Part shown: positions 45,590 to 54,899 of the stretch, in pieces
Position numbering within the stretch: the first letter of the stretch is position 1
Layout: every line of letters starts with the position of its first letter
Assembly: GCA_036362985.1 (NCBI GenBank)
Contig: JAYGXS010000004.1
Coordinates: 14,511,918-14,575,917 of the forward strand
DNA from: Ligula intestinalis
Taxonomy: Eukaryota > Platyhelminthes > Cestoda > Diphyllobothriidea > Diphyllobothriidae
DNA: 64,000 bases
Direction: 5' to 3'
Made by a program: the position numbers and the translations under genes
Notes under the pieces: generated by a model
Told to the model about the DNA's origin: nothing
Databases searched by the model: none
Seen by the model: the letters and a program-made list of their open reading frames with translations, nothing else

Positions 45590-45825
45590 GCTTTCGCAGC
45601 ACACTTGTTCCACAGTACCTTGAGGCTGGTTCTTCAATGCCCGCAGACAGTCACTTAGTAACTTCAGACAGACGGTGGAGTGGGACTGACAAGGGAGACC
45701 GGAATGGCTTGTTATCCGTAATAAGCCAGTCATACCCGATCTCAAAAGTGGGTCACCCGCAATTCGAACCCTGGTCTTTTTATCATTGAGTTTAACAACC
45801 TATAATCTCACCACGGGCTCTTTGC
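45590..45825 (-). repeat. SINE3 copy (tRNA-derived, minus strand)
   Basis: The reverse complement begins GAGCCCGTGGTGAGATTATA (A-box-like), followed by CCAGGGTTCGAATTGCGGGT (B-box GGTTCGAAT, about 45770-45755), then an unrelated body running to about 45590 and the (TA)n tract. Head plus B-box spacing suits a tRNA-derived Pol III promoter. Only this copy was found, so family status is inferred. Confidence 0.45.
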
Positions 45826-46019
45826 TCTGTTGGTTGCGATCGGGAATATGATGGAAGAGGGGCCCACATCGATCTATCTGATTAGGGAACATACTGATTC
45901 AGTTGTATTTTTAAGCCCTTGGGTGATCGCAGACCGTCCTTAAGTGAATTTAGACAGTTTTTTGGGAGTTAATTGCGTACATTTTAGCTTTTTCAGGTCG
46001 TCGTCTCACGCAGTTATGC

Positions 46020-46320
46020 ATGACTAGTTAGCACAAATGTTTCGCATTTTTATCGCTAATAAAAATTTCGTGAATGCATACAGAGGCACATTTTCTAGTT
46101 TGACCACGATATACAGCATCTTATGCGTCACAGTGGATAAAGAAGAGAGCTTATTCTTGTCCAAACAGTTACCCCCTATACTTAGGGCGTAACAGCTAGG
46201 TGCGAAGGGTCATCAGAGGTTTGTGCGTGCCCTGAATTCGCTGCTTCCTTGAAACCTCTCAAAGAGTCCGGGCTCGCTTTTATTTTACTAAGGTTTGTTA
46301 ATTATGTGGCTAAAATACCT
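46020..46320 (-). pseudogene. PLE-D GIY-YIG relic
   Basis: Nucleotide alignment with 3895-4080: TTTGACCACGATATACAGCA / TTTGGCCACAATATACCGTA, ACTTAGGGCGTAACAGC / TCTTTAGGGTGTACCGTC, and TAGGTGCGAAGGGTCATCAG / TGGGTGCGTAAAGTAGCCAT. This covers the GIY-YIG core and linker of the PLE-D protein. All frames are broken. Confidence 0.6.
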
Positions 46321-47089
46321 GATTGTAACTGCCTGAATACTTTTTAATTTAACATTTGTTTTCTCAAACATAAGTGATAAAAGCCCTTCGTCTGCCATGT
46401 CGCGGGCATTGGCTTGATATTGAAAAGGGCTCCAGATATCTCCATGGACGATAACCGCTCCATTCAACAGCGGCGGAAAAAAAGTGCTTCTTTGAGTGCT
46501 ATAAGGGTGTGTTCAGTGGCTATTCAAACGTCTCTTACGTAGGACAAGGCCTAGGAGATTTCGGTTATTTCGTTTTTGTTTACTGCCTTAAGTTCAGTCC
46601 GTTTGGCCCCTGCGTATACTTATGAAGCTACGTGGGTGCATGTTGGAGAGGTTAACGCCCAACCTGCGACATATTTGATGGGTTATAGTCGATTTGCAAT
46701 CGTGAGAAATCACGTTGCTGTGAATGAAACTTCCTCAAGAACTACGATAATTCACGCACTGCACAGATAACTACAATTAAAGTTTGCCACAAACTATAGC
46801 TTTCAAGTACTGAAGCCAAAGAAAGTGGATTGCAGATCATTTGGTCGTTTTAAACCAAAACTACCATGCGAGCAAAAAATACAAAGCTACCAAGAAGCTG
46901 TGTGTTGAGAAGCCCAAAGAAATGACGGCTCAAATGCCAAACTGATACAATTACTACATATTGCGTTGGCTACCGTTCGTAAGTGAGTTTCGTTTCTAAG
47001 CGTAATGCTAAATGATAAGAACGGAAGACACGTAAGTATTTTTGCAAAATCTTAGTTTATAGTCGGCCAGCCTTTTTTTGCGTTTGTCA
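46321..47089. other. No recognisable gene
   Basis: Possibly includes more 5' PLE-D sequence near 46.38-46.54 kb, but no motif is readable. Otherwise unassigned. Confidence 0.35.
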
Positions 47090-47279
47090 TCTCAGAACAG
47101 GGCCAGAGATGTGATAAATATTTTTAAAAATACTTCGAATCCAATAAAAAACAAGTAAGTGCTTTTATTATCAGCCTAAACTCTGTCACTCATTTTTAAT
47201 TAAATTAGGAAAACGGCTAAAAGTCCCCAGTTTCACTTTGATATTAGTTTAGAAAATGCGATTTTTACAGGTATTTGTC
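47090..47279 (+). repeat. Repeat X, copy 3, left part
   Basis: Matches the middle of repeat X: AAAAGTCCCCAGTTTCACTT then TGATATTAGTTTAGAAAA corresponds to 9758-9790, and GTATTTGTCA to the ACTTGTCAGCTG region (9816). The copy stops at the PLE insertion and resumes at 48049. Confidence 0.6.
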
Positions 47280-47284
47280 ACTTG

Positions 47285-47860
47285 GGGTTGAGGTCGCATA
47301 CAGGCCGTAGGCAACCATAAGGCGTCAGATGATTAAATCTAAAGACCCACTGCCACGGCAGAAAACATCTGCGGTCGTCTACAGGATCTGGTGCAGTTGC
47401 TTTCAAAGCAAATATGTCGAAAAACTGGCAGACGTCTCAGGACGTGAATTGCCGAACACGCGGCTGCAGTGCGGCGAAATGATGCCAATTCTCAAGTTGT
47501 GGCTCATTCGACGAGACCCAGCCACACGTTCGAATTTGATGAGGCCGAACTTCTCGCAAAACAAGACAATCGGTTGAGTCGAAAAAATACTTGACCAATG
47601 GTTTACGGGCCCCCAATCCATAACCAAGTGCAACGTTTTGCCAAATCCATATTTAGTGTTGAGACTCAATTTTTCCAAAGCAAGTCGTCAGTTGGGGAAC
47701 GAGCGGGCCATCGCCTCATCTAACGCCAACACCGGAGAGCCAGCTGGCCGAGCAATCATCACGCCCGAGCCCACCACTCATGATGAAAGTTCAACAGGTC
47801 AGAGCCCGCGTGCCGTCGAACAAACTATCCACGCGCACGAAAACAATCAACGTTAATTGT
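47285..47860 (+). pseudogene. PLE-A-related GIY-YIG nuclease remnant
   Basis: Readable blocks: KSKDPLPRQKTSAVVYRIWC, SCFQSKYVEKLADV (counterpart of YVGETGR), then in another frame HTFEFDEAELLAKQDNRLS and a QWFTGPQSITKCN block. The catalytic ELLES segment is interrupted by a stop (KKI-LDQ). Several frameshifts are present. Confidence 0.75.
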
Positions 47861-47944
47861 TGTTGTGTGTTCGAAGCAATGACTGTATCCTATAAAAACT
47901 GCAAACTTCTGTGCATACATTATCCGTTTCTGCCACTGTTTCTA

Positions 47945-48000
47945 ACTCATGTCTCTGGTGATGAATACGCGACAAATGTCGAAACGTCAGGCGAATAAAC
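47945..48000 (+). ncRNA. Hammerhead-like tail, type H2
   Basis: CTGGTGA (47955-47961; one change from CTGATGA), ATACGCGACAAATGTC, GAAA (47981-47984), CGTCAGGCGAATAAACG. The cleavage triplet GTC is present. Helix II is weaker than in the 12.39 kb copy because ATCCG/CGGAT has become ATACG/CAAAT. Confidence 0.5.
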
Positions 48001-48048
48001 GTTTTGTCCCAGCGATCGGGTCTTCTTCTTCTTCTTCTTCTTCTTAGA

Positions 48049-48310
48049 TATTTGTCTGTTGGATAGCTAATCGTATTGCTTCTTGCGGAAGTAGCATATT
48101 ATATTTCTAATTGATGTCAGCTAAAAAACTCTTAGACTTCTGTTGTGGATCTTCTTTTATTCTCTGCACTGCGTTTCATTATTTACTGTAAATGATATCA
48201 CCCATATGACCACTTTTGTCGAAAAATTAACTTTTTCGGAAATGCTCTTGATTTATATTTATTTTAAAAGTTTTGATTCGTTCGTCGAAGGAAATCTACA
48301 TGTAAACACC
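48049..48310 (+). repeat. Repeat X, copy 3, right part
   Basis: After the repeated TATTTGTC the sequence resumes repeat X: ATGATATCACCCATATGACC corresponds to ATGATCCGCATGGCCAT (41926), and AACTTTTTCGGAAATGCT to AATTTTTCGGTAAATGCTT (41970). Confidence 0.55.
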
Positions 48311-50164
48311 AAAAATCACGTTTTTTTCGCGGAAATAAAACGGCAGTGAGTCTGGTAATATATTTTTTAGAAGCAATATAACCACAAAATGTAAAAGAAC
48401 GGAAGAGATTGGGCGCAAGACCAGGGGACTGATGGCTCATGAACGGGTTGCCCTTGCTATCTAATTGCGTGTGGTCGGAAAAAATGAAAAAAACGAATCT
48501 TTTTGGGATTTTAATTATGCGGGGGAGGAAAGGCCAACGAAACTACGAGCAAAAGGCCATACAGTATTATTAGTTGGGTCTGATCCACTTCAAGTTGAGG
48601 CAGAATACCCAATCAAAATCACTTGATGGCCTCTAGAACGGTGAAGCCACTAGTGTAGATAAAATCGCGAATGCGCATACATCTCTTCAGGGTTATAAAG
48701 TACCTGCAATAAAATTGGAGTAGCTGTTCGTGCAACTGATTCCATAGGCTTAAGTAAATGGATGTTCATCTCAGACAGACAGAACAGAACCATTACCTTA
48801 CGCGCATGCACAAGGACTGAGTAGAAAATCCATGAAAAAAACCAATTATGCTTTTCTCATTTATTTACTTTTTAGCAAACGTATTCGGCCAATATTAAAC
48901 CTCAATAAAACACGATTTTTAGTATTGAAGTACAAAACAATGACAAAATGGAACAACTGATCTACATATTTCTTATATTAAAAAAGATCATTTGGTGAGC
49001 ATAAGTCTACTGTCGATAACTTACTTCTACAGCTTTATATTTACATGCCTGTTATAATAAGTATGATATGTGGGCAAGAAGAAAAAAGCCTTCTCTTAGT
49101 AGGATGGAGGCAGTGAGGACGCAATTGTGGTGAGCGTCATCCAGTCGACGTTAGGAGGACGGTGGTCACAGGGATAATTTATAAAAGTAGATTACCTAAC
49201 TCACGCAATGCCGAAATCAAAATGCGAGTGACTAACCTAGTCTAGGTTTGGTCCTGTTATTTTGATTCATTGAGCAGCTCTAAGGCTGAAATTACCTTGA
49301 TTGGTAAACGGTTAAAAAAGGAATAAAAACCGTAAAGTGTTCAATAATACTTCAGGGAGGTTCCGGAGCCTATCGTTATCGAACACAAAAAATACGGATA
49401 AAGAATTTTGATGAAGGCATGGTTCTCTCGATATATGCAAAATGGTATCTTCATGAATGTATTTGACAATTACTTTTAAAGTTTCTGTTTGAAGTATTGC
49501 TTTCCTTTTAACGAAATCGCTACAACCAAATACCACAGAATTTTTTCAATCCATTAATTGCCTGTGACTGCTCAGCACCTGCAGCTCGTAAGATTGTTGT
49601 TCTCTTGCTATAGAATCCTCTTATACGCGATATCTCTGCACGTAATGAGGGAACTGATTTGTGCCCTGTGTGGATAGCGAAAGGACTTAACTGTCTAGCG
49701 ATTACGTCAGAAGTTCCCTGCATTAAAGGAATACAGTAAAATTAATGTCACGTCGTCATTTCTCCGTTGGGGTTAGAGGCTTAAAATTCTGCTAGATGCC
49801 TGAGACAGTTTTTTTACAGATATCTGCTAGACCGGAAAACTGCAACAAATAAACAATTTTCTACTTGAGGAGAACATTGCTGCTGCAATAGCGATAAGCC
49901 TGGTAGAATAGAGTTTGGACGCAGCTTCTCCTGTGAGCTGATTTCAACGACCAATTCGATAGCTTAATATCAAGACCTACTGTGCCCCGTCGGCGACTAC
50001 TAACCCAGTCACCTCAACGTCTACCGACCCACCATCGGCCTTCCCCTTTTCTACCGCACACCGCCCACAAACACAGGGGCTAACAAACCGTGACTCACCT
50101 CATACGATGAATGTATCATCTGCCCCAGAGAGCGCCTTACGTTCTGATCCCATATTAATATGCT
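48311..50164. other. No recognisable gene
   Basis: AT-rich DNA with frames up to 74 codons. No repeat or RNA gene recognised. Confidence 0.4.
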
Positions 50165-50265
50165 GGTAGAAGAAGTTCTTTGGGAACGTAAACAAACTTT
50201 ATGGTAAATGTTCGACTGTAAGACACCAGGTCATCCTCAGACGTGTGGAAAATGTTAACAACCGA
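50165..50265 (-). other. PLE-D end relic, type H5
   Basis: TTCTTTGGGAACGTAAACAA ... GTTCGACTGTAAGACACCAG, then GTCATCCTCAGACGTG, follows 3370-3445 word for word at lower identity. On the minus strand the boxes are CTGAGGA (for CTGATGA) and GAAC (for GAAA), so it should be inactive. Confidence 0.45.
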
Positions 50266-50412
50266 AACAAGAGTTTTCCTTCCCCGACCTTTAGGATTCA
50301 ACCCATTATCAGAGCATCAGCATCACCTAAGGGTGTAACACCGCCTTTATGTCACGGTTGATTTAGCACGTCCCAGTCACACAGTAATTTAGACGAAGGT
50401 TAATACAGAGTA

Positions 50413-50696
50413 AGCGAGAGGCAAATTATTCAAGCACGGCAGAGAGATGATCCGAGTGATCCTTCAAGACTGTCACGTGAGGCTTTGCAAGTACTGTCAG
50501 AGGATCGACGAAGGGAAGGCAAAGTGCTTTGAGTTCATGGGTAACTACAGAGTTAGCGAGACGCAAAGTATTCAAGCACGGCAGAAAGATGATCCGACTT
50601 ATCCTTCAAGACTGTCACGCGAGGCTTTGCAAGTACTGTCAGAGGATCGACGAAGAGAAGGCAAACTGCTTTGAGTTCATGGGTGAGAATGGCACA
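50413..50696 (+). repeat. 142-bp tandem duplication within the PLE-A 5' region
   Basis: Units 50413-50554 and 50555-50696 share AGCGAGA[GC]GCAAA.TATTC, AAGCACGGCAGA, CCTTCAAGACTGTCACG and GAGGCTTTGCAAGTACTG up to GAGTTCATGGGT. 142 is not a multiple of three, so the duplication also shifts the reading frame. In each unit one frame reads SRLSREALQVLSEDRRREGK. Confidence 0.85.
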
Positions 50697-50779
50697 CAAC
50701 TGCTCCAGCAGAGGGTGGCCGAACGAGCCTGCGACCACAAAGCGAAACGAGAGGCAGCATTAAAAAATTAAGTTTCGCA

Positions 50780-52014
50780 AGCTACTTCACCCGAATTCAT
50801 CCAAAGATTACAAATTGGTGCATAATATATCATCCAAGAAGCTGACGGAACAATAAATGCAGGTGTTAAGGCATGAATCTTCATTCAACACAGCTGATGC
50901 CAGACCTGCCAACATGGTTGCTTCTGTAGAATCAATTCTGAGCCAAACAGAGCAACAGACGTAACGAAAAGACCTCATACGTCATCAGGTGTCGTCCCTT
51001 CTCATGGCACATCGACCACGTGACGCTCTCTCCAAGGTCGAACGAAAGGCACTTAAAGAACTCAGAGCCGACAATGACCTCGTTATCGTGCCGGCAGACA
51101 AGGGGCGGTCTACTGTCTTATTGGACAGGACAGACTACATTCACAAAGCTCAGACTTTGTTGGATGATCGTCAGTCCTACGTACCGTGCAAATCCAACCC
51201 CATGAAAACGCTGACACGCGAGATCAACACAACGCTATTGGCGATGGAGAACTCATGTGCAATATCATTAATTGATCGACGCATGGCGAGAGCGCAAGAA
51301 ACGGCCATGGCCCGCTTCTATGGTCTCTACAAGGGCGCACCCCTCCGTCCAATCGTATCTCTCAAAGGAACTCCAACCTACGGACTGGCAAAGTGGCTGC
51401 TCCGACGGCTAAAATTCTTGACCGCTGATTCAGACACAACAGTCAGGTCGTCAACACAATTCTTGGAGAAAGTTAAGGTGGTGAGTCTCCAGCCAAATTA
51501 TATCATGGTTTCCTTTGATGTCACGTTCTATTTTACTTCTATTCCACAGGACCTGGCCGTCGAAACTATCCAACTTCTCCTTCGAGAGAAGAACGATGAA
51601 ACGGAGAATCCCCTCGGGCACGCACGAATCCTCATGCTCCTGAAGTTCTGCCTGAAGACGTACGTTACCTTCAACGGAACTATCTACGAGCAGGTGAAGG
51701 GCACGCCTAAGGGTTTGCCTATTTCTGGACTCATAGCAGAAGCGGTCTTGCAATGGCTGGAGTCGCCGGCTTTCCGACACCACAGACAGAAACTGTGGGT
51801 TCGGTATGTGGACGACATTTTCGTCGTAATTGAGCGGGATCATGTGCTGACATTCAAAGAATGTCTAAATGCCATCTTTCCGGACTTTCAATTTACGATG
51901 GAGGAAGAAAAAACAATCAGCTGGCCTTCCTGGATGTTTTGGTTTGCAGCAAAGACGAGGATGGCCTATGAAGTAAAGTTTTCAGGAAAGCAAGCAACAC
52001 TATGCAATTCCTGA
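50780..52014 (+). pseudogene. PLE-A reverse transcriptase (with N-terminal part)
   Basis: Coding similarity begins before the long open frame: SSKDYKLVHNISSKKLTEQ, stop, MQVLRHESSFNTADARPANM, then a TAA at 50962-50964 and RKDLIRHQVSSLLMAHRPRD. RT motifs in order: IVPADKGRSTVLLDR (DKG block), APLRPIVSLKGTPTYGLAKW, MVSFDVTFYFTSIPQDL (motif A, Asp present; usual FDVTSLFTSIP), GTPKGLPISGLIAEAV (motif B; usual GTPMGSP), WVRYVDDIFVVIER (motif C, YVDD intact), FQFTMEEEK (motif D). One A is missing in the A-run at 51908-51913, and the next frame continues NNQLAFLDVLVCSKDEDGL, then TGA at 51969-51971 and SKVFRKASNT. The catalytic residues are present but the protein is broken. Confidence 0.9.
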
Positions 52015-52886
52015 ACTGCAACAGCAACCATCCAGTCGGTCACCAACGCAGCTGCGTAAGAGCACTATTCCAGCGCGTCGAGACGCATTGCAGCGAAGTG
52101 GAAGACAAAATTGCTGAATTACAATATGTTTTACGGGTACTGAGAGCAAATGGATACCCGCACAATTTTGTCAACCAGTGCATACGCAAACGAGAGACGA
52201 AGCCACGTCCAGCTGGTCCAAACTTTTGGCGAACTCTTCCGTACGTGAAGAATGTATTGAAAGCGGTCAGCCGTATACTCACCCCACTTGGAGTTGGAGT
52301 TACACACGGGCCGAAAGCAACCATCAGGCGCCGGGTCATGAGGCCGAAAGACCCACTGCCACGGCAGGAAACGGCTGGAGTCGTTTACCGGATCTGGTGT
52401 AGTTGTGGACAAAGCAACTACGTCGGAGAAACCGGGAGGTTACTCCAGACGCGAATGGCCGAGCATGCAGCGGTGGTGAGCAAGAAAGACGTCAACTCCC
52501 AGGTTGCAGTTCACTCAACGGGACCTGGCCATATTTTCAAGTTTGACGAGGCCGAAATCCTCGCAAGAGGGGACAACCGCGTGAGCCGCGAGCTGCTCGA
52601 GTCATGGTTCTCAGGGCCCCAGTCCATCAACAAGCGCAACGATTTGGCGTTCCCATACGGTGAACTGAGAAATTTCCTGAACAAGAAAATCAGTCACGTG
52701 GGAAGGACTGGGCGTAACTCTGACGACAGCGGGCCTAATGGCCAAGCGATTATCAAACTTGCATCCGACGTGGACAAGAACGCTGTTGCAATTAATGAGC
52801 AATCACCGGACCAATTAAGACCTCTAGTGGTGGCTACGGGAACGAAAAATTATAGTACGCATGCGGGTGACCGCTGTGAACTATAA
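52002..52886 (+). CDS. PLE-A RT thumb/linker and GIY-YIG endonuclease, open 294 codons
   Basis: Uninterrupted frame. Residues 1-60 continue the RT C-terminal region (LNCNSNHPVGHQRSCVRALF ... ANGYPHNFVNQCIRKRE). Residues 75-120 are the linker (LPYVKNVLKAVSRILTPLGV and RRRVMRPKDPLPRQE). Residues about 122-225 form the GIY-YIG domain: GVVYRIWCSCGQSNYVGETG, RMAEHAAV, HIFKFDEAEILARGDNRV, SRELLESWFSGPQSINKRND. The Y...Y.GETGR, R..EH and ELLES features expected for catalysis are all present. It was originally the C-terminal half of one RT-GIY-YIG protein; the Met here is internal, so independent expression is doubtful. Best-preserved nuclease in the window. Confidence 0.8.
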   Translation: MQFLNCNSNHPVGHQRSCVRALFQRVETHCSEVEDKIAELQYVLRVLRANGYPHNFVNQCIRKRETKPRPAGPNFWRTLPYVKNVLKAVSRILTPLGVGVTHGPKATIRRRVMRPKDPLPRQETAGVVYRIWCSCGQSNYVGETGRLLQTRMAEHAAVVSKKDVNSQVAVHSTGPGHIFKFDEAEILARGDNRVSRELLESWFSGPQSINKRNDLAFPYGELRNFLNKKISHVGRTGRNSDDSGPNGQAIIKLASDVDKNAVAINEQSPDQLRPLVVATGTKNYSTHAGDRCEL

Positions 52887-52939
52887 ATACCGTGGAATCT
52901 GTGCATGTATCAACCCTTATCTGCGCATGTCTCAGACCT

Positions 52940-53003
52940 GCTCACGATTACCTATGACTAAGGATCCCCGAGGGAATCCGAAACGTCAGGACAGTAGAAC
53001 TCT
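52940..53003 (+). ncRNA. Hammerhead-type tail of PLE-A, type H1
   Basis: CCTATGACTAAGGATCCCCG, AGGGAATCCGAAACGTCAGG. GGAT[T]CC / GGAATCC forms helix II, GAAA lies at 52980-52983 and GTC follows. The first box reads CTATGA, which is CTGATGA minus one G. The inverted copy at 57.85 kb has the same deletion, so it was inherited in this subfamily and may make it non-cleaving. Confidence 0.5.
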
Positions 53004-53035
53004 TGTTCCAGTGCTCGCTTCTTCCTCTTCGGAAC

Positions 53036-53549
53036 TTTACCAAACTAAGCAAAGACTCGTTTGATTAGATACAAGCTCGACATTGCGGATTTAGCCACCT
53101 TCAGGCAGTAAAATGGTGGCTCCAGTGAAGGTCCTTCTGAGCCTCTGCCTCTGGCAGCAAACAAAAACATTCATTTAAAAGTGGTCGTTTTTTCTAAAGC
53201 GCATAGCTAGCAGGGTTTGAGGATGACTAACTTTGCCCGAGAGTGGTTTTTATGCGACATTTTTCCAGTGATTGCACCTTCTTCGGAACTGCTGCCTCTT
53301 TTGGCAGCATTTTTAGGTCCTAACAGAGCTGCATCCTTAGTAACATCAGCGACGATAATACCCGAAGCAGTTACTCTAACAGCAATCAGATGTCACAGCA
53401 CTAGAATGCGTAGCAGCATAAATAGAGAGACTTTCGCGTTCACCGCTACTGCTACTAAGGCAGGTTCTGCTGCTCCCTCCCCCTACTCCCCAAATACCTT
53501 CCCCCCGCGGTCTAAAAAGTCCTATGGCGGCGCGACAGCAAAGTTGTAG
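53036..53549. other. Spacer between PLE-A and LINE
   Basis: A 110-codon plus frame (53217-53549) is rich in Ala, Ser and Thr and has no recognised domain; its end probably enters the LINE 5' UTR. Repeated CTGCTGC / AGCAGC-like words give it a low-complexity look, rather like 57.59-57.70 kb on the other side of the LINE. Confidence 0.35.
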
Positions 53550-53690
53550 GCGGCTCGTAACCATGTGGTCGTTCGACACCAAGTCAATCGTGGCCCATAG
53601 TGTTGTTCGGCAGCAGTTTCTTGTGACAGGCAGTCCTATTTAGGAGTAGCGCTGCCACTCCTCGCAACGGGGTTGATGGTCCTATAAAAG

Positions 53691-54899
53691 ATGGTTTCAA
53701 ACACGCTTAGTCACGACATCTGCCAGCTGACCGTGGCTGTCAGACTGCATACACGCGGTCGAAACACTACAAACTCAAATCACAACCTCTCTCTACCCCA
53801 CTCTCCCACTAACCCATTTCCTTCTCGCAGAACAGCTCCCAGAGCTCACAGGACGACAGCTCAGGGAGACCAGGTAAGTCCTATCATCTTCGGCGCTTGG
53901 AATGTTCGTTCCCTTTTAGATAACCCGAGGAGCATCCGACCGGAACGGAGAACAGCGCTTATCGCCCGGGAACTGGAGCGCTTCAAGGTGGGCATCGCCG
54001 CACTCAGTAAAACCCGCTTCTCTGGTGAAGGTTCCATAGAAGAGGTGGGTGCCGGCTACACCTTCGTCTATGTGGGCCGTCCGACGGCAGAGCGACGCAA
54101 AGCCGGCGTCGCCTTTTCCATCCGGAAGGACATCGTGGGACGACTACCCTGTACGCCACAGGGTATCAACGAACGCCTGATGAGCCTCCGCCTGCCTCTC
54201 TGGGGTGACAAATTCGCCACCATCGTTAGTGTCTACGCTCCTCCAATGACCAGCTCCGACAAGACAAAGAACAAGTTCTACGAGGATCTGCACGCCCTCC
54301 TGGCCTCTGTGCCGAAAGCGGACAAGTTGATAGTCCTTGGTGACTTCAATACCCGCGTCGGCACAGACCCCGCCGCCTGGAGGGGAGTGCTCTGGCCCCA
54401 CAGCCTCCGCGAACTCAATGACAATGGCCTTCTCCTCCGTCGCACCTGCGCGGTGCACCGTCTCATACTGACCAACACCTACTTCAGCCAACCGCTGCAG
54501 CACAAGGCAACCTGGATGCATCCCAGGTGTCATCAGTGGCATCTTCTGGATTATGTCCTCGTGCGGTGGCACGACCGGCAGGACGTGTTGGTGACAAACG
54601 CAATCCCGGGTGCCGACGGTGATACCGATAATCGTCTCATCATCTCCAAGATGCGGATCCGTCTTCAACCACGCAAAAGACCTCGAGCTAAGCGACCCCC
54701 AGGTAAGTTGAATACTGATCTGTTAAACTTGCCTGCCAACCGCATGCGTTTCAGCAACGAGTTGACCCAACAGCTGGATAACCTCCCAATCGCAGAAGAG
54801 AACTTCTCCGTGGAGACTCGATGGTGTCAACTACGGGACGCTGTTCAATCCACTGCTGAACGCATCCTTGGGCTTGCGCCCCGCCCACACCAAGACTAA
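53691..54899 (+). pseudogene. LINE APE-type endonuclease domain
   Basis: 402 codons open. After about 70 low-complexity N-terminal residues come [20 protein letters not shown] (Asn of the active site), [60 protein letters not shown] (GDFN active-site block), [19 protein letters not shown] and [17 protein letters not shown]. In this family the block ALSETR supplies the metal-binding Glu; here it is ALSKTR (codon AAA), an apparent loss of a catalytic residue. SDH-like TDHRL is TDNRL, with the catalytic His replaced by Asn. The frame ends at TAA where the family has Trp (HQD-stop-FDEND). It should be catalytically dead. Confidence 0.85.

Larger units (their letters stand above)
47280..48048 (+). 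mobile_element. PLE-A-related insertion, 5'-truncated, with 8-bp target duplication
   Basis: Starts inside the GIY-YIG linker (LGVEVAYRP then ATIRRQMIKSKDPLPRQ), continues through a decayed GIY-YIG domain and UTR, has an H2 hammerhead tail at 47945-48000 and ends with CTTCTTCTTC... (48021-48045). It is flanked by TATTTGTC on both sides (47272-47279 and 48049-48056). The host repeat X continues across, so both boundaries are well defined. The TTC tract lies inside the duplication, so it belongs to the element. Confidence 0.8.
50413..53035 (+). mobile_element. Penelope-like element, PLE-A, most complete copy
   Basis: Order on the plus strand: duplicated N-terminal segment (50413-50696), N-terminal coding region (to about 50990), RT (about 50990-51960), linker, GIY-YIG nuclease (52.35-52.75 kb), 3' UTR, hammerhead-type tail (52945-53000), and a TTCTTCCTCTTC end (53020-53032). 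PLEs retrotranspose by target-primed reverse transcription, using RT and a GIY-YIG nickase on one protein. The protein is interrupted by at least three in-frame stops and one frameshift. The 5' end is uncertain. Confidence 0.85.
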
